Source: a virus. From it: DNA of 64,000 bases. The DNA lies in the IMG/VR virus record IMGVR_UViG_3300046804_005083, positions 53,153 through 117,152 of that record; one strand, written 5' to 3'. This document shows positions 14,663-24,819 of the stretch, piece after piece. The notes beneath the pieces were generated by a model. That model did not search any database, was not told where the DNA came from, and was given only the letters and a program-made list of their open reading frames with translations. A program made the translations under genes and the position numbers. How positions within the stretch are numbered: the stretch's first letter is position 1; each line of letters opens with the position of its first letter.

Positions 14663-17600
14663 ATGGCAATAAACACTCAAAATTTTTTACCTTTAGCAAA
14701 ATCTTCCACAGCAATTGTAAAACATGCTGGATCTCAAATTTCTACTGAAAAGAAAGATAAAGGTGGAGCAATAATTAAGCAGAAAAAAATAGATATACAA
14801 CGGTTTAGACCACCAGAAAAGCAAGAAGAAGAAAAGAAAGAAGAATCTTATGGTGCTATTGTAAAAAGTTTAATTACAATTGATAAATTCTTAAAGACAA
14901 ATTCTTCATCAGAAAAGAAAACTTTTGAAAAAGATAGATTAGAAAAAGAAAAAGAAGAATCGCAAAAAAAAGAAAAGAAATTAGAAAGTAAAGAAAGGGG
15001 AAAAGGTAAAGGAATTAATTTACCTTCAATATCATTACCCAAATTTGATTTCTTAGATGCTGTAAAACGATATTTTCTTTTTACATTTCTTGGTTGGTTA
15101 TTTACTAATACTCAAAAATTTCTTCCTCAGTTAACTAAAATTTTAGACATTATTAAACCTGTAGTAAATGCTGCCGAATTTATATTCAAAGGTTTATTAA
15201 ATGGTTTTGTTACTTTTATTGAACTTGGATATAATGCATATGATAAGGTAAGAGATACTGTAAAGAATCTTGGTGGAGAAGGGGCTCAAAAAGTATTTGA
15301 TGACCTTTCTAAAAATCTCAATACATTAATTACAACAACGATTTTAGTTGCTGGTGCTATTGCTACTCTTGGAGAAAAAAGTAAACCTAGTGGACCAAAA
15401 GGTGGAGTTCCTGGAAGTCCAAGAGGTGGTGTTCCAAGAGGTGGTCCAAGAAGATCTCCAATTACTGGCAGACCAGTCCCAACTACAAGTGGTGGAAGAA
15501 CTGCTGGTAGACCAGATATTAGAAATCCACTTAGAGAAAGACCAAGAATAACTGGAAGTGGTGGTGGTCGTGCAGGTCAAATTGATATTAGAAATCCTCT
15601 GAGACAAAGACCAGCAATAACTAGAAGTGGTGGAGAAGGAAGATTTGCAGGTAAAGGTTTAGGAAAGTTCTTGTCAAAAGGTGCTCCAATCATAGGACCA
15701 CTAATTGATTTTTCAATTAGGACATTAATTTTTGGAGAATCTCCTGGTCGTGCTGCAGCTGGTGCTATAGGTGCTGGAGTAGGACAAGCATTGGGTGGTG
15801 TTTTAGTTGGAACAATTGGAGGAATCGTTGGAAGTGTAATTCCAATTGCTGGTACTCTTTTGGGAGGATCTGCAGGTGCTTTTGTCGGACAATTGATTGG
15901 TGGATTTGTTGGAGATTGGATAGGAACTTCTTTATATGATGCAGTGGCATCAATGAAAGATAAGAAAAAAATTGAGAAAAAAGAGACTGGTGGAAAAGTA
16001 TCACCAAAAACAAGAGTTAAAGGAAAGAAAAACTCTAAAAGATCAATTAAAGTTGCTTCAAAGAGACATCCAAAAATAACACCACAAGTATCTCAACCTG
16101 GTAAAGATGTTGGTGGAGAGAAAAATATTAAGGTATTGTATCCAGATCCAGACAAAAAAATGTCTTTGGATGAATTTCTTATAAGTGAAATGGGTCAGGG
16201 TTCATATTCATATAGTCAATATGAAAATGACTTTAAGAAAAGAACAAAAAAACCAAATCCATTTAAAGCACTCACAGCAACTGCAAAAATATTAAAAGAA
16301 ATTCCATTATTTGGTGGCACGATTGGTTCAATAATGGGGGCAGGTGTTGATATTGCATTGGGACAGAAACCTGACAAAAAAGTATATCAGTCAATTGCAT
16401 CAGGAATTGGTTTTCTTGTTGACACTCTATCAGATCAAAGAGTTAATAAAAGTATGGGTTCTTTGATGTCTCAAATTAGAGGATTTGCTGAAGGTGGAAC
16501 AGTTCCTACAAGAGAATTAAAATTAGGAGATGATACTACAAATACTACTAAATTACTTACAAAAATTATTGAACCTGCAATAAGTCAAAAAGTAAATCAG
16601 GCATTTCAAAGTATTCAAAAAGAATTGCAATTAAAAGGTAAAAAAGAACCTGGTCAACCTGGTGGAGGTCAACCTGGTGGAGGTGGACCTGGTGGTGGAG
16701 GAGGACCTTCAGTAGAATCTATTGATATGAATGGATTAAGTAAAGAAGATGTTGATGCATTAGGTAGAATGGTTCAAGCAGAAGCAGGTAATCAATCTGC
16801 CGCAGGAAAGGCATCCGTAATGAACGTTATACTTAACAGATATCGTTTAGCAAAAGCAGGTAAAGGATATCTTCCCTCAGGTAAAACTAAAGATACCGTA
16901 ACAATAAGAGATATTCTTTATGATCCAAATCAATTTTCTCCTATTGATGATGGCAGATTTGATAGAACTTCATCGGCTGCCGGCAGAAGTGCATTAGCAC
17001 AAGCAATTTCTGCTGGTGGAAATGATCCAGAAAAACTTAAAAAAGTTTTAATGGAAAAATATAATTTGAATGAGCAAGATGCAAATTATGTTATAGTTTC
17101 AACTGTTTTTTCCAATCCAGAAGCTAGAGGTTCTAGACCTTTTAATACTAGAGAAGTTACCGTAGGTGATCACACTTTCCAAGAATCTCCTGATGCAAGA
17201 TTAAGAGCTCCTGGTCAAAAAATTGATGCTACAGTTAAGGAAACTCCATCACTAATAATTAAAGGTGGTCCAATTAAAGGTGGAGCAATAGTAACTCAAA
17301 GAGGAGATCCTGATAACGAACAAACTGGATCAGATATTGCAGTTGGTAATTATCAAGTGGGAGATCAAATTCAAAATCCTTTCCAAAGTTTAAAAATCAC
17401 TAAAATAGGTTTTCAGGGAAAGGGGTCTGGAGAATCTGGACAAGGATTTGGTAGATATGTAACAGGTGAAACAATTATTAATGGAAAGAGATATGAAATT
17501 TTATTGGGACACTTAAATAAAGCACTTGTAAAAGAAGGAGACATTTTAGAAGCAGGTGATGTTATTGGAACCCAAGGAATTTCTGGACATGCAACTGGTC

Positions 17601-18370
17601 CTCATGTTTCAACTCACATTAATGCTTTAGATGGTGGAGATCCATCAAAGGTATTATCATCTGTAGAAAATGTTTGGACAAGAGGTGGTGCGATTGAAAC
17701 AAAGTCTATGGGAAGACCAACATCTCAATCACAACCACCAAAAGCACCACCCGGACAAACTCCAGGTAGAACGGGCACAGAACTTGCCGAAGAAATGGAA
17801 CTACTTCAAAAACCAGTAGTAGAATCATTTAAAGTTGGAAGTGATACCTATACTCATAGGCAAGGCGGAGTATATACAAAAAATGGAAAGAGAATAAACA
17901 AAGATGAATTTGATAAATCTAAAGGATCTCAAGGACAAGGAAACTGGTGGTCAAATCTTTTTGGTCAAAACAAACCAACACCATCAGCAAAAGTAGAAGG
18001 AATAATAAATCATAATGGACAAACTTATTATAGACAAGGCGACAAATACTTTAAAAAACCTGGACCAGGAGAAGACATCATACAAATACCTAAATCCATT
18101 TACGATACGGTTTTAAGAGCAGAAACAATACAAGCACGTGGTAATCTTCAAGGTGGTGGTTTGATAGGGAAACCAAAATCAAAATTACCAATACCAAATA
18201 AGTTTGCCTCTTATGAAAACTATGGTCAGCAATCAATGATTGCTATTCTTCCAATTCAAACAGAAGTTATGGTTCCTGTTCCTACAGATGGTGGAGGACC
18301 TATGATGTTCCCATCAGCAAATCTAAATACAAAAGATTCTCACAAAATTCATAGTCTAAGTAGGGGATAA
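14663..18370 (+). CDS. large tail protein with SleB-like and M23-like domains
   Basis: A 1235-residue protein. It has a charged N-terminal coil (residues about 45-115), a YFLFTFLGWLF helix shared in design with the previous protein, and basic Gly/Arg/Pro-rich segments at about 240-335. A Gly/Ala/Ile-rich hydrophobic stretch follows at about 360-430. A SleB-like hydrolase domain lies at about 690-855 (DVDALGRMVQAEAGNQSAAG, then NVILNRY and PNQFSPIDDGRF). An M23/LytM-like domain lies at about 910-1010 (LLGHLNKALVKEGDILEAGD, then GPHVSTH). The M23 signature normally ends in HxH; here the spacing is HVSTH, so metal binding may be altered. It probably works with the upstream protein in wall penetration. 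Confidence 0.6.
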   Translation: MAINTQNFLPLAKSSTAIVKHAGSQISTEKKDKGGAIIKQKKIDIQRFRPPEKQEEEKKEESYGAIVKSLITIDKFLKTNSSSEKKTFEKDRLEKEKEESQKKEKKLESKERGKGKGINLPSISLPKFDFLDAVKRYFLFTFLGWLFTNTQKFLPQLTKILDIIKPVVNAAEFIFKGLLNGFVTFIELGYNAYDKVRDTVKNLGGEGAQKVFDDLSKNLNTLITTTILVAGAIATLGEKSKPSGPKGGVPGSPRGGVPRGGPRRSPITGRPVPTTSGGRTAGRPDIRNPLRERPRITGSGGGRAGQIDIRNPLRQRPAITRSGGEGRFAGKGLGKFLSKGAPIIGPLIDFSIRTLIFGESPGRAAAGAIGAGVGQALGGVLVGTIGGIVGSVIPIAGTLLGGSAGAFVGQLIGGFVGDWIGTSLYDAVASMKDKKKIEKKETGGKVSPKTRVKGKKNSKRSIKVASKRHPKITPQVSQPGKDVGGEKNIKVLYPDPDKKMSLDEFLISEMGQGSYSYSQYENDFKKRTKKPNPFKALTATAKILKEIPLFGGTIGSIMGAGVDIALGQKPDKKVYQSIASGIGFLVDTLSDQRVNKSMGSLMSQIRGFAEGGTVPTRELKLGDDTTNTTKLLTKIIEPAISQKVNQAFQSIQKELQLKGKKEPGQPGGGQPGGGGPGGGGGPSVESIDMNGLSKEDVDALGRMVQAEAGNQSAAGKASVMNVILNRYRLAKAGKGYLPSGKTKDTVTIRDILYDPNQFSPIDDGRFDRTSSAAGRSALAQAISAGGNDPEKLKKVLMEKYNLNEQDANYVIVSTVFSNPEARGSRPFNTREVTVGDHTFQESPDARLRAPGQKIDATVKETPSLIIKGGPIKGGAIVTQRGDPDNEQTGSDIAVGNYQVGDQIQNPFQSLKITKIGFQGKGSGESGQGFGRYVTGETIINGKRYEILLGHLNKALVKEGDILEAGDVIGTQGISGHATGPHVSTHINALDGGDPSKVLSSVENVWTRGGAIETKSMGRPTSQSQPPKAPPGQTPGRTGTELAEEMELLQKPVVESFKVGSDTYTHRQGGVYTKNGKRINKDEFDKSKGSQGQGNWWSNLFGQNKPTPSAKVEGIINHNGQTYYRQGDKYFKKPGPGEDIIQIPKSIYDTVLRAETIQARGNLQGGGLIGKPKSKLPIPNKFASYENYGQQSMIAILPIQTEVMVPVPTDGGGPMMFPSANLNTKDSHKIHSLSRG

Positions 18371-18374
18371 TTGA

Positions 18375-19721
18375 ATGGGAAAGAATACTGCGGCAGCTGC
18401 AGGAGAAGGTAAAATTGAAGAGTTTGTTATTTTTTCAAACGATTCAAGTGAAAAAGAAAAAAAATTAGATATAGTTGGTGGATTAATAGAACTTATAATT
18501 ACAGAAAGTATTCTTGACAATTCAGTTAGAGCAAGGTACACCTATGCTGATGTTGGACATGGAGAAGGAAGAACAACAGCATCGGATGAAAAGGGTGATA
18601 TAAATCTAAGCACTTCAGAAAAATGTCACCTAGTGGTTTCTGATGGATTTGGTAATAAAATTGTTTTTAAAGATGACTACCATTTAAGAGTAAAAAATAG
18701 AGGCAATAAAGAAACTACTCGTAATTCTATATTAACTTTGGATTTTTACTCGGAAGAAAGTATAAAAAATACTTGGGAAGAAACAAGAGTCATTAAAAGT
18801 TTTGATGGAAAAATAACAAATCACGTATATGATATATTAAAAAATATTTTAAAAACTCCTAAAAATGTTTCTGGTGATCCTGGACTGAATAATTTTGTTT
18901 TTACTGGAAAAACTGAAATGCCATTTTATGTTATTCCTTGGTTAGCAAAAAGATGTATTCCAGACTTCGGACCACCTGGAAAATATGCAGGATATTTTTT
19001 CTATGAGGTTTCTGATAATGGAAGTAAAACTGGAGGTTATAGATTTAAATCAATAGATGTATTAACGCAACAAACTCCAAAATTAAAACTTTCTTATACT
19101 GATACTACAGTTCTTCCTATTGGATATGATATGGGAATTGTTGATTATTCATTTAATAATAACTTGGATTTAGAAAAAATATTAAAAACAGGTTCTTATG
19201 TACCTTCAAAATTAAAAACATTTAGTCCATATTCAAATGAATATAAAGAGACAGTATTTAATGATTTTGAAAGATTGACTCAATTTAATTTATTAGGTCA
19301 AGAGATTCCAAAAATAGGAACGGATTTAGATTTGATCAATAAGTCAACAAGAATCTCAACAAAAATAAAACAAGATGATGTAAGTAACACTGGAAAATCT
19401 TTAAAAGATCAATTAGAAGTGTCTAAAGGAAAATATATTAACTACCCAGAGGATCAAATTATAAATCAATCTAGATCAAGATATAATAATCTTTTTAACA
19501 TAAGACTTAGTATTACTATTCCTGGAAGATTTGATCTTCATGCGGGAGATTTAGTTCATTGCGATTTTCCAGAAGTATCATCAAAGAAAACACAAGTTGT
19601 AAGTGATAAAAAAAGTGGACTATATATGATAGTAGATGTGGGTCATCGAATTAGTAAAAACAGTTGTTATACTACATTAAATCTCACTAGAGAATCTATT
19701 TACAGAAAAGGATCAAGATGA
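18375..19721 (+). CDS. 27: central baseplate hub protein gp27
   Basis: A 448-residue protein matching cyanophage gp27, which trimerises to form the cup under gp5 and connects the hub to the tail tube. Supporting blocks are FVIFSNDSSEKEKKLDIVGG, then LIITESILDNSVRARYTYAD, then ILTLDFYSEESIKNTW and MPFYVIPWLAKRCIPD. The end, SITIPGRFDLHAGDLVHCDF, is typical of hub OB-like domains. It overlaps the next small gene by ATGA and lies just upstream of gp5, its partner. Confidence 0.82.
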   Translation: MGKNTAAAAGEGKIEEFVIFSNDSSEKEKKLDIVGGLIELIITESILDNSVRARYTYADVGHGEGRTTASDEKGDINLSTSEKCHLVVSDGFGNKIVFKDDYHLRVKNRGNKETTRNSILTLDFYSEESIKNTWEETRVIKSFDGKITNHVYDILKNILKTPKNVSGDPGLNNFVFTGKTEMPFYVIPWLAKRCIPDFGPPGKYAGYFFYEVSDNGSKTGGYRFKSIDVLTQQTPKLKLSYTDTTVLPIGYDMGIVDYSFNNNLDLEKILKTGSYVPSKLKTFSPYSNEYKETVFNDFERLTQFNLLGQEIPKIGTDLDLINKSTRISTKIKQDDVSNTGKSLKDQLEVSKGKYINYPEDQIINQSRSRYNNLFNIRLSITIPGRFDLHAGDLVHCDFPEVSSKKTQVVSDKKSGLYMIVDVGHRISKNSCYTTLNLTRESIYRKGSR

Positions 19722-19933
19722 CAAGATCACTTCAACAACACATTAATGATGATAGGGATGAACTTGATAATCCCAACACAAGTGGACAAAGAAAACGCCA
19801 TCTAGAAGATGAACTAAATTCACTTGAACAATACCAATCAAATCATCCAGATACAAATCACGATCCAAATCCCTTAGAACTTTATTGTGATTTAAATCCA
19901 GAATCTCCAGAGTGTAAATTTTATGAGGTGTGA
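19718..19933 (+). CDS. small hydrophilic protein between gp27 and gp5
   Basis: A 71-residue, very hydrophilic protein that starts on an ATGA overlap with gp27 and ends six bases before gp5. It has a charged helix (QRKRHLEDELNSLEQYQ) and a conserved-looking end (LNPESPECKFYEV). The position suggests a small hub-associated factor. I do not recognise a functional domain. Confidence 0.55.
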   Translation: MTRSLQQHINDDRDELDNPNTSGQRKRHLEDELNSLEQYQSNHPDTNHDPNPLELYCDLNPESPECKFYEV

Positions 19934-19939
19934 TAAGTA

Positions 19940-22681
19940 ATGACCTTTTATAATAATCAATCCATAGGTGAATATGGAGGATTCTGGATTGGTCAAGTAG
20001 TTGATGAAGCAAATTGGATTGATAATGTCAATCCAAAATTCCATAATCGTGATGATATTCCTGGTTGGGGATCTAGATGTAAAGTCAGAATTATTGGTAG
20101 AGATCCTCAACAAAAAGTAACTCCAGATGATAAATTGGAGATGGCAGAAATTTGGGTTCCAACCACGGCAGGTAGTGGTCATGGTGGGGCTCATCAAACA
20201 CATAGTATTCGTCAAGGATGTTATGTTGCAGGTTTTTATAAAGATGGTATTGATAAAAGAGAACCTGTTGTAACTTTTATACTTCCAAACAATTCTCAAA
20301 CCAGATTATTTGGCGGAGATCCTGATATAGGATATGTTGCTAGAAGTGGATATCTAGGCAAAAGTGGAAACGTTCCAGTATCAACAAAGAACATTTATCT
20401 TGCTGGACCAAATAGTTCAACAATAGATGAAGCAAAAGGAACATCTCCTACAACTTCCGATGTCAGAAATGCTGACCAACAAAAAGATGGAAATAGATGT
20501 CATTATATTCCAAAAACAAAAGCTTGCGATGGTGCTGGAGGAGAATTAAAGGGAATACAGAAATTTATTAAAGATGCTCTTGCTCTTATTAATAGAATTA
20601 AAGCAGAGGCAAATGCATTTTTAGGAGCAGCATCAGATCTTACTGCAAGTATTTCTCAAATTGTAAATAACGTAAGTTCTGCAATTTCTGGTTTATTCAA
20701 AACTCTTCTCGGTAGAATGAGAGGTTATATTACTAAAAAATTAAATGCAGGAGTAAAAGATTTACTTGATATTATAGTACCAAATCAAAGAGCTAAAATT
20801 AATCAATTAAATGAAAAGATAACAGACACACTTCAGTGCGTTTTTAATAAGATAATCAATCGTCTTAAGAGTTTAGTTTCAACATTATTAGGACAAATTA
20901 TAGACAAATATATAAATGCACCTCTATGTGCTGTTGAAAGTTTTGTAGCAAATTTACTAAGTTCCGTTTTAGGAGATATTACAGGTGCAATTCAATCGGT
21001 AATTTCTCAAGTAAGTGGAGTGCTTGGAAAAATTGGCGATATTGCAGGGAAAGTTTTTGATGTGTTGGATATGGTAACGGGCATTTTAAACTTCTTGTCC
21101 TGTGATGAACCATTGGATTGTACAATGGGAGAAGAGTGGAGTTTCTGGGGTGGTGTAAAATGTGCAACTACAAGTGCAAAAGATGCAGTATCATCTGGTA
21201 TAAAATCCACATCCGATAAAATTAAAGGATGGATTGCCGGATCTACCGATGCCCCACCTTGCAACACTTCTCAACTTCCTTGTGGTCCACCAACCATATC
21301 AATTACTGGTGGTGGGGGAAGTGGAGTTTTAGCAAATCCAATTATAAGTGCGACTGGTTCAATTCTTGGAATTGATTTTGTGAATGGAGGTTCTGGATAT
21401 GTTTCTCCTCCTAATATTAATATTGTTGATAGTTGTGGTATTGGCAATGGTGCGGTAGTTGTTCCAATTATAAGCACATCTGACACTCAAGAAAATACTG
21501 GATTAACTACAATAAATGAGGATACAGTGACCACCACCGAAGGTGAAACGGTTATTGAAGGAGGATCAATAACCATCACTAATGGAAGTAATGGGTCAAC
21601 TGAAGAAACATCTTTAGGAGGTACTGGTGCTGGAGGTACTGGTACTGGTGGAACTGGAAGTACTAGTACTGGTGTCGGAAATATTATAGGAAGTGGTCAA
21701 GCAGTAATTTCTCAAGCAGGAACTTCTGGTGCTAATTACATTACTAACGCAACTATTATGTCAAGTGGAGGAAAAGTAACTTCTACTGGCGGAAATACTG
21801 TAGCAACAACTACAGGAGGAAATACTACTGGATATGGTTTAAATGTATCAATAACTGGAGGAACATCAACATTTGTAAATGGGGTTCAAACTGTTACTGG
21901 AGGAAAAGTAACTCTTACTGGAGGAACAGTTACTACCAATGGAGGATCTACTCAAGTTTCTTCTTTAAATAATGCAGGTTCTATAGTTGGATCAGTGATT
22001 GTCAATCCAGGAACTGGATACTTATCTGCACCTAATGGAAGCACTGGTGGAAATGGATCTGTATTTTCTAAAGTTGGAGATACGATATTATTCAATAGTA
22101 ATTCTGGGTATAACGTTTATGGACCAAATCAAACTATATCTGTTTTAGATGGGGATTTAATTTATACTCCTGCAGGAACTGTTTCTGAAGTGTATAATAA
22201 TGATGGAGAAATAGTTCAAACGATAATAGGTAAAGGAGGAACTTCACCAATTAATATAACGTCTTCTGGAACCTTAACAACTCCAAACTATGTTTCCGAT
22301 GAAGCACTCGGTATGAATAGAGATTCTCCCTCTTCTAATGGATCTTATCCTGTTGTATTAACGATTAAAGATGTTGCGATTTTAAATGGTGGTGTAAATT
22401 ATGATCCAAATGATGAAATTGTCATTTCACCAGACAATGGGGCAGAGTTGAAACCAATATTTAATGATGTAGGAAGACTGATTGATGTAAAGATTATAAA
22501 TTCAGGTATTGGATTTACAGAGTTTCCAAATCTTTTCATACAATCACAAAATGGTATTAATGCCGTAATTGTTCCAGTCTTTGATATTTTAAGAGTCAAT
22601 GATCTTTCTGAAGATCAAGATATTATTCCACCTGGAACTCCTATAATTAGTGTAGTAGATTGTGTAGGTAGAGTAATTTAA
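19940..22681 (+). CDS. 5: gp5-like baseplate hub / puncturing protein without lysozyme domain
   Basis: A 913-residue protein. Residues 1-150 form the gp5 OB-fold: FWIGQVVDEANWIDNVNPKF, then WGSRCKVRIIGRDPQ, then MAEIWVPTTAGSG and QGCYVAGFYKDG. T4 gp5 next has a lysozyme; no such domain is seen. Instead, residues about 195-390 are helical, and the rest is Gly/Thr-rich beta-repeat sequence with motifs such as VNGGSGYVSPPNINIV and NPGTGYLSAPNGSTGG. The needle itself seems to be encoded by the next gene. Cell-wall cutting may be supplied by the hydrolase-bearing proteins upstream. Together with gp27 it forms the injection device. Confidence 0.75.
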   Translation: MTFYNNQSIGEYGGFWIGQVVDEANWIDNVNPKFHNRDDIPGWGSRCKVRIIGRDPQQKVTPDDKLEMAEIWVPTTAGSGHGGAHQTHSIRQGCYVAGFYKDGIDKREPVVTFILPNNSQTRLFGGDPDIGYVARSGYLGKSGNVPVSTKNIYLAGPNSSTIDEAKGTSPTTSDVRNADQQKDGNRCHYIPKTKACDGAGGELKGIQKFIKDALALINRIKAEANAFLGAASDLTASISQIVNNVSSAISGLFKTLLGRMRGYITKKLNAGVKDLLDIIVPNQRAKINQLNEKITDTLQCVFNKIINRLKSLVSTLLGQIIDKYINAPLCAVESFVANLLSSVLGDITGAIQSVISQVSGVLGKIGDIAGKVFDVLDMVTGILNFLSCDEPLDCTMGEEWSFWGGVKCATTSAKDAVSSGIKSTSDKIKGWIAGSTDAPPCNTSQLPCGPPTISITGGGGSGVLANPIISATGSILGIDFVNGGSGYVSPPNINIVDSCGIGNGAVVVPIISTSDTQENTGLTTINEDTVTTTEGETVIEGGSITITNGSNGSTEETSLGGTGAGGTGTGGTGSTSTGVGNIIGSGQAVISQAGTSGANYITNATIMSSGGKVTSTGGNTVATTTGGNTTGYGLNVSITGGTSTFVNGVQTVTGGKVTLTGGTVTTNGGSTQVSSLNNAGSIVGSVIVNPGTGYLSAPNGSTGGNGSVFSKVGDTILFNSNSGYNVYGPNQTISVLDGDLIYTPAGTVSEVYNNDGEIVQTIIGKGGTSPINITSSGTLTTPNYVSDEALGMNRDSPSSNGSYPVVLTIKDVAILNGGVNYDPNDEIVISPDNGAELKPIFNDVGRLIDVKIINSGIGFTEFPNLFIQSQNGINAVIVPVFDILRVNDLSEDQDIIPPGTPIISVVDCVGRVI

Positions 22682-23352
22682 TGGCAATAGATCTTTCAAG
22701 TTTAAAAATTAGAAGTGCAACTGGCGAAAAGGAAAATCCACATTTAACTTCCTACGGAAATGATCTTGGCGAAATTCAATTTGGAGTTTTAAGAGCATCA
22801 AATCCAGAGGTTACTTCTTCTGATACTACTGCTGGTGTTCATTTGCAAGGTTATAATTCTCTTCATTATATGACCTTTGAGGCTGATGGTCCTAGAGCAG
22901 GATGGACATTAAATCGTTGTCCAGGTCCTTATCAAATTATATCTGCTTCAAATAATGCTGGGGTAGTTGGAGAAACAGGATCGCAAACTTGGCCGGGTGT
23001 TGGATATTTTCTTTTAGCAGAAAACGGAGACATTGTAATCCGTGCTCCTAAAGGTAGAATTCGTATGTCTGCTTTAGATATAGATATAAGAGCAGATGGT
23101 CCGGATAATACAAAAGGATCTATTAACTTAGATTCTAATCAATCAGTAAACATCAAAACTCAAACTTTTGATGTGTCGGCAGATTCTGGAATAAAAATTT
23201 TTACTCCAAAAAGTATGAATCTTGTTGCTAATACTTCCATGGCAATGGTAAGTAATTTTATAAATGGATTAACTGCTGCTTCTGCAAATAAACCAAATAA
23301 ATCTGCACCAGCAACTCAATCTAGTTCAAGATTAAATCAATATTACGTTTAA
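22681..23352 (+). CDS. beta-helical needle protein (gp5 C-terminal-like)
   Basis: A 223-residue protein starting on a TAATG overlap with the gp5-like gene. The middle holds short-period beta repeats (NGDIVIRAPKGRIRMSALDI, DIRADG, SINLDSNQSVNIKT), as in the triple-stranded beta-helix of gp5 and VgrG. In T4 this needle is the C-terminal part of gp5; here it seems to be a separate gene. An Asn/Ser/Lys-rich tail follows. The likely role is the trimeric membrane-puncturing needle. Confidence 0.65.
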   Translation: MAIDLSSLKIRSATGEKENPHLTSYGNDLGEIQFGVLRASNPEVTSSDTTAGVHLQGYNSLHYMTFEADGPRAGWTLNRCPGPYQIISASNNAGVVGETGSQTWPGVGYFLLAENGDIVIRAPKGRIRMSALDIDIRADGPDNTKGSINLDSNQSVNIKTQTFDVSADSGIKIFTPKSMNLVANTSMAMVSNFINGLTAASANKPNKSAPATQSSSRLNQYYV

Positions 23353-23356
23353 AATT

Positions 23357-24142
23357 ATGGCATTTCAACAAGACGATGTATGCGTATCCCATCAACTTGT
23401 GGTAGGAGATGGATTTCCAGTCACAGTTTTAGGAGTTGGAGAAGCAAAAGTCAGAGGATCTGCATTCATAGAAGGTCCTGCAGTATTTGGAGATTCAATG
23501 ACATTTCCAAATGTTTGGGCAACGGTGATGATAGGTCCAAATTCTAATATTGATTCATTACCACCTATAATTCCTGGCACACTATGCACTGGAGTTCATA
23601 ATCCATATTCTCTTGCAGTTCAAGGACCATCCGCATTTATGGATACCGTTGACACAGCATTAGGAATTAATGTTGGAACAAATCTAATAGCACAGGGAGA
23701 GGTAATTTCACGTTGCGGAAAACATATTCTTTCTGCTAAAAAGAATTTTGATATTCCTCACCCATCAAAAGAAGGATGGAGATTGAGACATACTTGCCCA
23801 GAAGGTCCATCTAATGATGTCTATATAAGAGGAAGAATTAAAAATAAAACAGAAATAGATCTTCCAGAATACTGGGAAAATTTGGTAGATTCAAAGTCAA
23901 TTACAGTTAATTTGACTCCTATTGGTGCTCATCAAGATATAATTGTAAAAAGAATTGGAGAGAATAAAATATTTTTGCAATCAAAAGGTGGCATTCCAAT
24001 TGATTGCTTTTATCATATTTTTGCCGAAAGATGTGATGGTGAAAAATTAATTCCAGAATACAAAGGAGAAAGTCCTGCAGATTATCCGGGAAATAATGAT
24101 GAGTATTCAGTTTCAGGATACCACTATGATGTTAAGGAGTAA
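23357..24142 (+). CDS. baseplate-tip/virion protein with DIPHP domain, copy 1
   Basis: A 261-residue protein. Residues 1-125 are short beta repeats (VGEAKVRGSAFIEGPAVFGD) that could form a spike-like tip. Residues about 128-255 are a domain shared with the next gene: FDIPHPSKEGWRLRH, then DLPEYWENLVDSKSITVNLT, then AERCDGEKLIPEYKGESPAD. I recall the same domain in structural proteins of many marine phages, but its function is not known to me. The position after the needle gene suggests a cap on the spike, comparable with T4 gp5.4, though no PAAR motif is visible. Confidence 0.55.
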   Translation: MAFQQDDVCVSHQLVVGDGFPVTVLGVGEAKVRGSAFIEGPAVFGDSMTFPNVWATVMIGPNSNIDSLPPIIPGTLCTGVHNPYSLAVQGPSAFMDTVDTALGINVGTNLIAQGEVISRCGKHILSAKKNFDIPHPSKEGWRLRHTCPEGPSNDVYIRGRIKNKTEIDLPEYWENLVDSKSITVNLTPIGAHQDIIVKRIGENKIFLQSKGGIPIDCFYHIFAERCDGEKLIPEYKGESPADYPGNNDEYSVSGYHYDVKE

Positions 24143-24147
24143 TTAAA

Positions 24148-24768
24148 ATGACTGATAAATTTACACCAAAAAATATTGGTAATGAAGATTGCAATTATGT
24201 CAATACTACTTTAGTTCCTACAAGTTCTTGGCAATTTCAAATTTACCCCTCAACAGGGGATTCTGAGTATCCAGTTGATGCTTGCCCAATTTATAGGCAC
24301 GATTTCCTTGAATGCACTGATTTAAAATGGGCAGGAGGAATTTTATCGGTAAAAGCACCAATTTGGGATTCTAAAAAATCATTTGATATTCCTCACCCCA
24401 CAAAAGAAAACCATAGAATTCGTTATATTTGTTTAGAAGGTCCAGAAGCAGAGGTTTATTTTAGAGGAAAATTAAAAAACGAAACAATTATTAAACTTCC
24501 TGATTATTGGAGAGATTTAGTTGATGTTGAGACAATAGGAGTCACATTAACTCCTATTGGAAATTGGCAAGAATTGTTTGTTGAGAAAGTTGAATGGGGA
24601 ACTCACATTCATATAAAAAATAATTCTGGTGCATCAATTAATTGTAGTTTCGTTGTTTATGGAGAAAGAAAAGACGTTTCTAAAAATATTTCTGTCTACG
24701 AAGGAAAATCGCCAAATGATTATCCAGGAGATAATAGAGAGTATGTAATTAATGGGGGGAGGTCTTGA
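24148..24768 (+). CDS. virion protein with DIPHP domain, copy 2
   Basis: A 206-residue tandem paralogue of the preceding gene. The N-terminal 70 residues differ, while residues about 75-200 repeat the shared domain: FDIPHPTKENHRIRY, then CLEGPEAEVYFRGKLKNET, then LPDYWRDLVDVETIGVTLTP and YEGKSPNDYPGDNREY. It lacks the spike-like front part. It is the last gene of the hub cluster. Its stop codon TGA is part of the -35 box of the following promoter. Confidence 0.55.
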   Translation: MTDKFTPKNIGNEDCNYVNTTLVPTSSWQFQIYPSTGDSEYPVDACPIYRHDFLECTDLKWAGGILSVKAPIWDSKKSFDIPHPTKENHRIRYICLEGPEAEVYFRGKLKNETIIKLPDYWRDLVDVETIGVTLTPIGNWQELFVEKVEWGTHIHIKNNSGASINCSFVVYGERKDVSKNISVYEGKSPNDYPGDNREYVINGGRS

Positions 24769-24793
24769 CACCAGCACCCCACCGTGCTATGAT
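24765..24793 (+). promoter_or_regulatory. strong sigma70-type early promoter
   Basis: TTGACA (24765-24770) and TATGAT (24788-24793) are separated by exactly 17 bases. The TGA stop of the upstream late gene lies inside the -35 box. The promoter would drive 24820-25240 and end at the terminator at 25224-25247. Confidence 0.8.
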
Positions 24794-24819
24794 ACTAAGG
24801 TAATCACGAGACGAACCGA

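Noticed and set aside
19892-20299. A 135-codon minus-strand frame over the start of the gp5-like gene
   Set aside because: It is antisense to the conserved OB-fold and has no start context.
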